Assembly: GCA_030998225.1 (NCBI GenBank)
Contig: JAPYXD010000727.1
Location: 2,170,001-2,234,000 of the forward strand
DNA: 64,000 nucleotides
Source of the DNA: Diplolepis rosae
Taxonomy: Eukaryota; Arthropoda; Insecta; Hymenoptera; Diplolepididae
Reading direction: 5' to 3'
Part shown: positions 61,676 through 64,000 of the stretch, piece after piece
Layout: every line of letters begins with the position of its first letter
How positions within the stretch are numbered: position 1 is the stretch's first letter
Translations under genes and position numbers: made by a program
Notes under the pieces: model-generated
The model's database searches: none
Seen by the model: the letters and a program-made list of their open reading frames with translations, nothing else
Told to the model about the DNA's origin: nothing

Positions 61676-62344
61676 GGTAGTTCAGCTACGAAAAATTAGG
61701 CCTCAGGCAAAAATAAATAATTTTGCTTGCAAGAATAGCAATATTATTATTGAAGGCCTAATTTCAAAGAGAAAAGATTATATTCTATGAAAAAAATTTG
61801 AAACATAGAAAAATAATGTATTTAACAAATTTTATTTTCAAGTTTTTTTTTCATATCGCCTCTTACCAAATTTTTAAAAATGGTGCGATTCTAATGAATG
61901 ATGGATCATTTTCCCAGGGAAAAGATTCTCTACAACTTGACCATTTCCAATCTTGTAAAAATGAATTCTTTAATGGCTGAAACAATTTAAAAACAATTTT
62001 TGTAAACAAATTACTGGATTTGATAATAATTGATTCATTATCAAAAATTGGAAACTTTCAAGATGTAGAGAATCTTTTCCCTGAAATAATCATCCATGAT
62101 TCATCCGAATCGCACCATTTTTAAAAATTTGGTAAGAAGCGATATGAAAAAAAGTACTTGAAAATAAAATTTGTTTAATACATTTTTTGTATGTTTTATA
62201 TTTTTATATAAAAAATAATCTTTTCTTTTCCAAATAATCCCTTCAAAAACAATATTATTATATTCAACAACAATGATATAATATTCTTGAAAGCAAAATT
62301 ACGTATTTTTGCCTGAGGCCTAATTTTTCCGTGGCTGAATTACC
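61676..62344. mobile_element. TTAA-flanked element, GGTAGTTCAGCYACG ends, copy 2
   Basis: The ends GGTAGTTCAGCTACGAAAAA and TTTTTCCGTGGCTGAATTACC are inverted, with TTAA on both sides. Long arms (AAAGATTCTCTACAACTTGA / TCAAGATGTAGAGAATCTTT) make the interior a hairpin. It lies about 350 bases before exon 8. Confidence 0.88.
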
Positions 62345-62708
62345 TTAATCATAAAATCTGAAAAAAAAAATTATTTGAGGAAAAAGAAAGTAATGGCTTA
62401 AAACTGATAAAAATAACAGACAAACAAATTTTGAAAAAATGTAATTGAACGGCCATCCTGTACGAATTGATAAGGCTACGAGAATCGCGCGGTTCGATCA
62501 CTCTCATTATTCATAGCTTCATTATTTGTTAAAAGTTAGAATTCAATTCATCAATACGTTTCTTAAAATAGTAACGTCCGATTTCACGCGTTCGACGTTC
62601 AGAAACGAAGCTCATCAAAAATCAACTAACATTCTAACTTGAGTATTATACTTCAAGTTTAGATGTTTAGATGTGCTCTGATTTATATGGTAGGATGCTC
62701 TATCTCAG

Positions 62709-62852
62709 GACCCGAAGGCTGCAACCTGTTTATCTACCACCTGCCCCAGGAGTTCGGCGATGCTGAGCTCATGCAGATGTTCATTCCGTTTGGTAACGTC
62801 ATCTCCTCCAAAGTCTTTATCGACCGAGCCACTAACCAGAGCAAATGTTTCG
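62709..62852 (+). CDS. bru3: bruno-3/CELF exon 8 of window: N-terminal part of RRM3
   Basis: This exon encodes [20 protein letters not shown], then [20 protein letters not shown] and ATNQSKCFG. It holds RNP2 of RRM3 (LFIYHL) and the first two strands and helix of the domain. The sequence [10 protein letters not shown] marks the Bruno-3/CELF3-6 class rather than arrest/Bruno-1. The acceptor is CTATCTCAG/GA. A second acceptor 15 nt upstream (GGTAG/GATGC, exon from 62694) adds CSISG in frame, and I recall a [11 protein letters not shown] form in insect proteins, so both are probably used. The donor is TTCG/GTAAGT, phase 1. The final exon with RNP1 (GFVSF) and the C terminus is outside the window. 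Confidence 0.94.
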
Positions 62853-63168
62853 GTAAGTATCAAACTCGTTAAAACAACATTCAAAATTTCAAATTCTAAT
62901 AGCTAATAAAATAGCTATAGAATAATTATTCGTTTTACTTTGTACTTTATGAATTATAAAAAATATTATTCAAATACTTGTCCTTCATAAGTTTTAAAAT
63001 TTAATCAAATATGGCTGACCATATATCTGTCTCTACTACTTATATTAGTTGAATTTACAAATAAGCATACTATTCTGTATGACTCAAGACTACTTGCACT
63101 GATAAAAATGAAAACTTTTCAAATCACAGACTAATTTAAACATTTCTATGCTATTTAAGTTTCATTAA

Positions 63169-63892
63169 GGGGTTAGTAGCAGTCGGACTTTTGAATAAAT
63201 CGATTTTTGGGTTTTTGCATATTCTTATAGTGTAACACCTTAAAAATATTCTCTTCAAGTTTGAAGTCGACCCAAGCAAAATCGACTGAGCTATGTTAGT
63301 AGAAAGAAAAAAATTTCATCCACATGTAAGCTACACTTGAAAACTTTAAATGTGTTTTTCTCGAAACCACGGTTTTCAAGTCGGTGACCACGATTACTTG
63401 AAAATCGCTGAAACAATTCCCTTCAAACTTGAAAGGTTTCTTTGATTCAAAAAAGTAGGCGACTTGATCGTATACTTTTTTTTCATTCAAAACTTTTTCT
63501 TTAATTAATCAAAAATGGTTGATTTTTTGGCGAAAATCGAACTTCCAAATTTGACCGGTCACCATTTTGTCAAAAAAAATTTTCTTGACAAGCTACGATC
63601 AAGCACCGTATAAAATAATAAATTAAAGAAATAATTTGGGATTTTTAATTTCAAATAACCCATTGAGGAACTGGAATAGTTACCGCAGAACGTCTTTCGC
63701 GAAACATTCTCCGACAAACTACTTGTTTTCTCTTCACTTTTTAATTACTTTTCAATGAAATTTTGACGAAACACCAATAAAATTATATATTTCCGGATGC
63801 TAAAATGATTGAAAAAATATATGCATATAACAAAGAGAAAATAATTATCAAAAAATACGCTTTTCTTCCTCGTTTTGATTGCGACTAACCCC
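63169..63892. mobile_element. TTAA-flanked element, GGGGTTAGTAGCAGTC ends
   Basis: The ends GGGGTTAGTAGCAGTC and GATTGCGACTAACCCC are imperfect inverted repeats with TTAA on both sides (63165-63168 and 63893-63896). The interior is non-coding, with short inverted blocks (GGTGACCACG near 63380; GGTCACCATT near 63560). It is in the intron downstream of exon 8. Confidence 0.8.
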
Positions 63893-64000
63893 TTAAATTC
63901 ATTTTTTAAATGTCTCATTTTAAGAGAGAGAGAGTGTCCTTTTTGAGTTTTATACTTGTTACTTAGCTGAAAGAAACTTGATGTGATAAACTTAAGTGAA

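Larger units (their letters stand above)
56458..62708 (+). other. intron 7 (6.3 kb)
   Basis: This intron contains the TTAA element at 58719-60662, with two further nested levels, and the TTAA element at 61676-62344. Bases 56458-58714 hold nothing recognised. Bases 60740-61400 are less AT-rich, show no repeat, and may be conserved intronic DNA, which cannot be judged from one sequence. Confidence 0.85.
224..62852 (+). other. bru3: bruno-3/CELF gene body (partial at both ends)
   Basis: All eight exons are on the plus strand, keep one reading frame across every junction, and follow the order RRM2, linker, RRM3 of CELF proteins. The locus in this window spans at least 62.6 kb for roughly 1 kb of coding sequence. 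RRM1 and the 5' end lie upstream; the end of RRM3 and the 3' UTR lie downstream. No frameshift or stop is seen in any exon, so the gene appears functional. Exons 1, 5, 6, 7 and 8 are phase 1-1, which suits alternative inclusion. Bruno-3 in flies binds EDEN-type, GU-rich RNA and acts in muscle and nervous system RNA control; that role is family knowledge, not visible here. Confidence 0.9.

Overview
The window is a piece of an AT-rich animal nuclear genome, almost certainly an insect. It holds the 3' two thirds of one plus-strand gene, an ortholog of Drosophila bruno-3 (vertebrate CELF3-6 class RNA-binding proteins). Eight coding exons with good splice sites can be read at 224-349, 26533-26612, 45807-45953, 47201-47330, 50573-50740, 53237-53338, 56380-56457 and 62709-62852. 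They encode all of RRM2, the long Ala/Gln/Pro-rich linker, and the first two thirds of RRM3. The exons for RRM1 lie upstream of base 1, and the last exon (RRM3 RNP1 onward) lies beyond base 64000. Exon content is only about 1 kb. The rest is intron: 26.2, 19.2, 1.2, 3.2, 2.5, 3.0 and 6.3 kb. I found no second gene, tRNA, rRNA or CRISPR array.

The introns are full of small, non-coding, hairpin-shaped DNA transposons, many of which can be bounded from their terminal inverted repeats (TIRs) and target-site duplications. Four groups stand out. (1) Nine elements of five families, each flanked on both sides by TTAA, with TIRs usually starting GG (4360, 8263, 35131, 37766, 49177, 54968, 58719, 61676, 63169), plus a probable tenth at 20969. 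(2) Elements with CAC/CAG-type ends and 2-bp duplications (29132, 39279, 42493, 43998, 52594, 59006, and degenerate 54726). (3) Three elements with 8-bp duplications, hAT-like (5441, 6622, 46159). (4) Two decayed Tc1/mariner copies at TA (30191 and 30832).

Nesting is deep. A 1.2-kb foldback element sits inside the transposase remnant of a mariner, with the duplicated CAATTG visible and the broken codons restored on removal. A repeat at 37676-39270 carries three separate insertions, and a second copy at 49088-49976 shows the empty sites for two of them. Two unrelated TTAA elements have hit the same TTAA in those two copies.

The gene itself shows an unusual number of in-frame tandem 3' splice sites in the linker and RRM3 exons (47201, 50573, 53237 and 62694 groups). 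A 0.52-kb repeat lies in inverted orientation in introns 2 and 5, bracketing exons 3-5, a layout that could favour intron pairing and back-splicing. Two hammerhead-ribozyme-like cores were also seen, but no complete ribozyme could be assembled by eye. The insect order cannot be fixed from the sequence; the linker is closest to what I remember of hymenopteran Bruno proteins.
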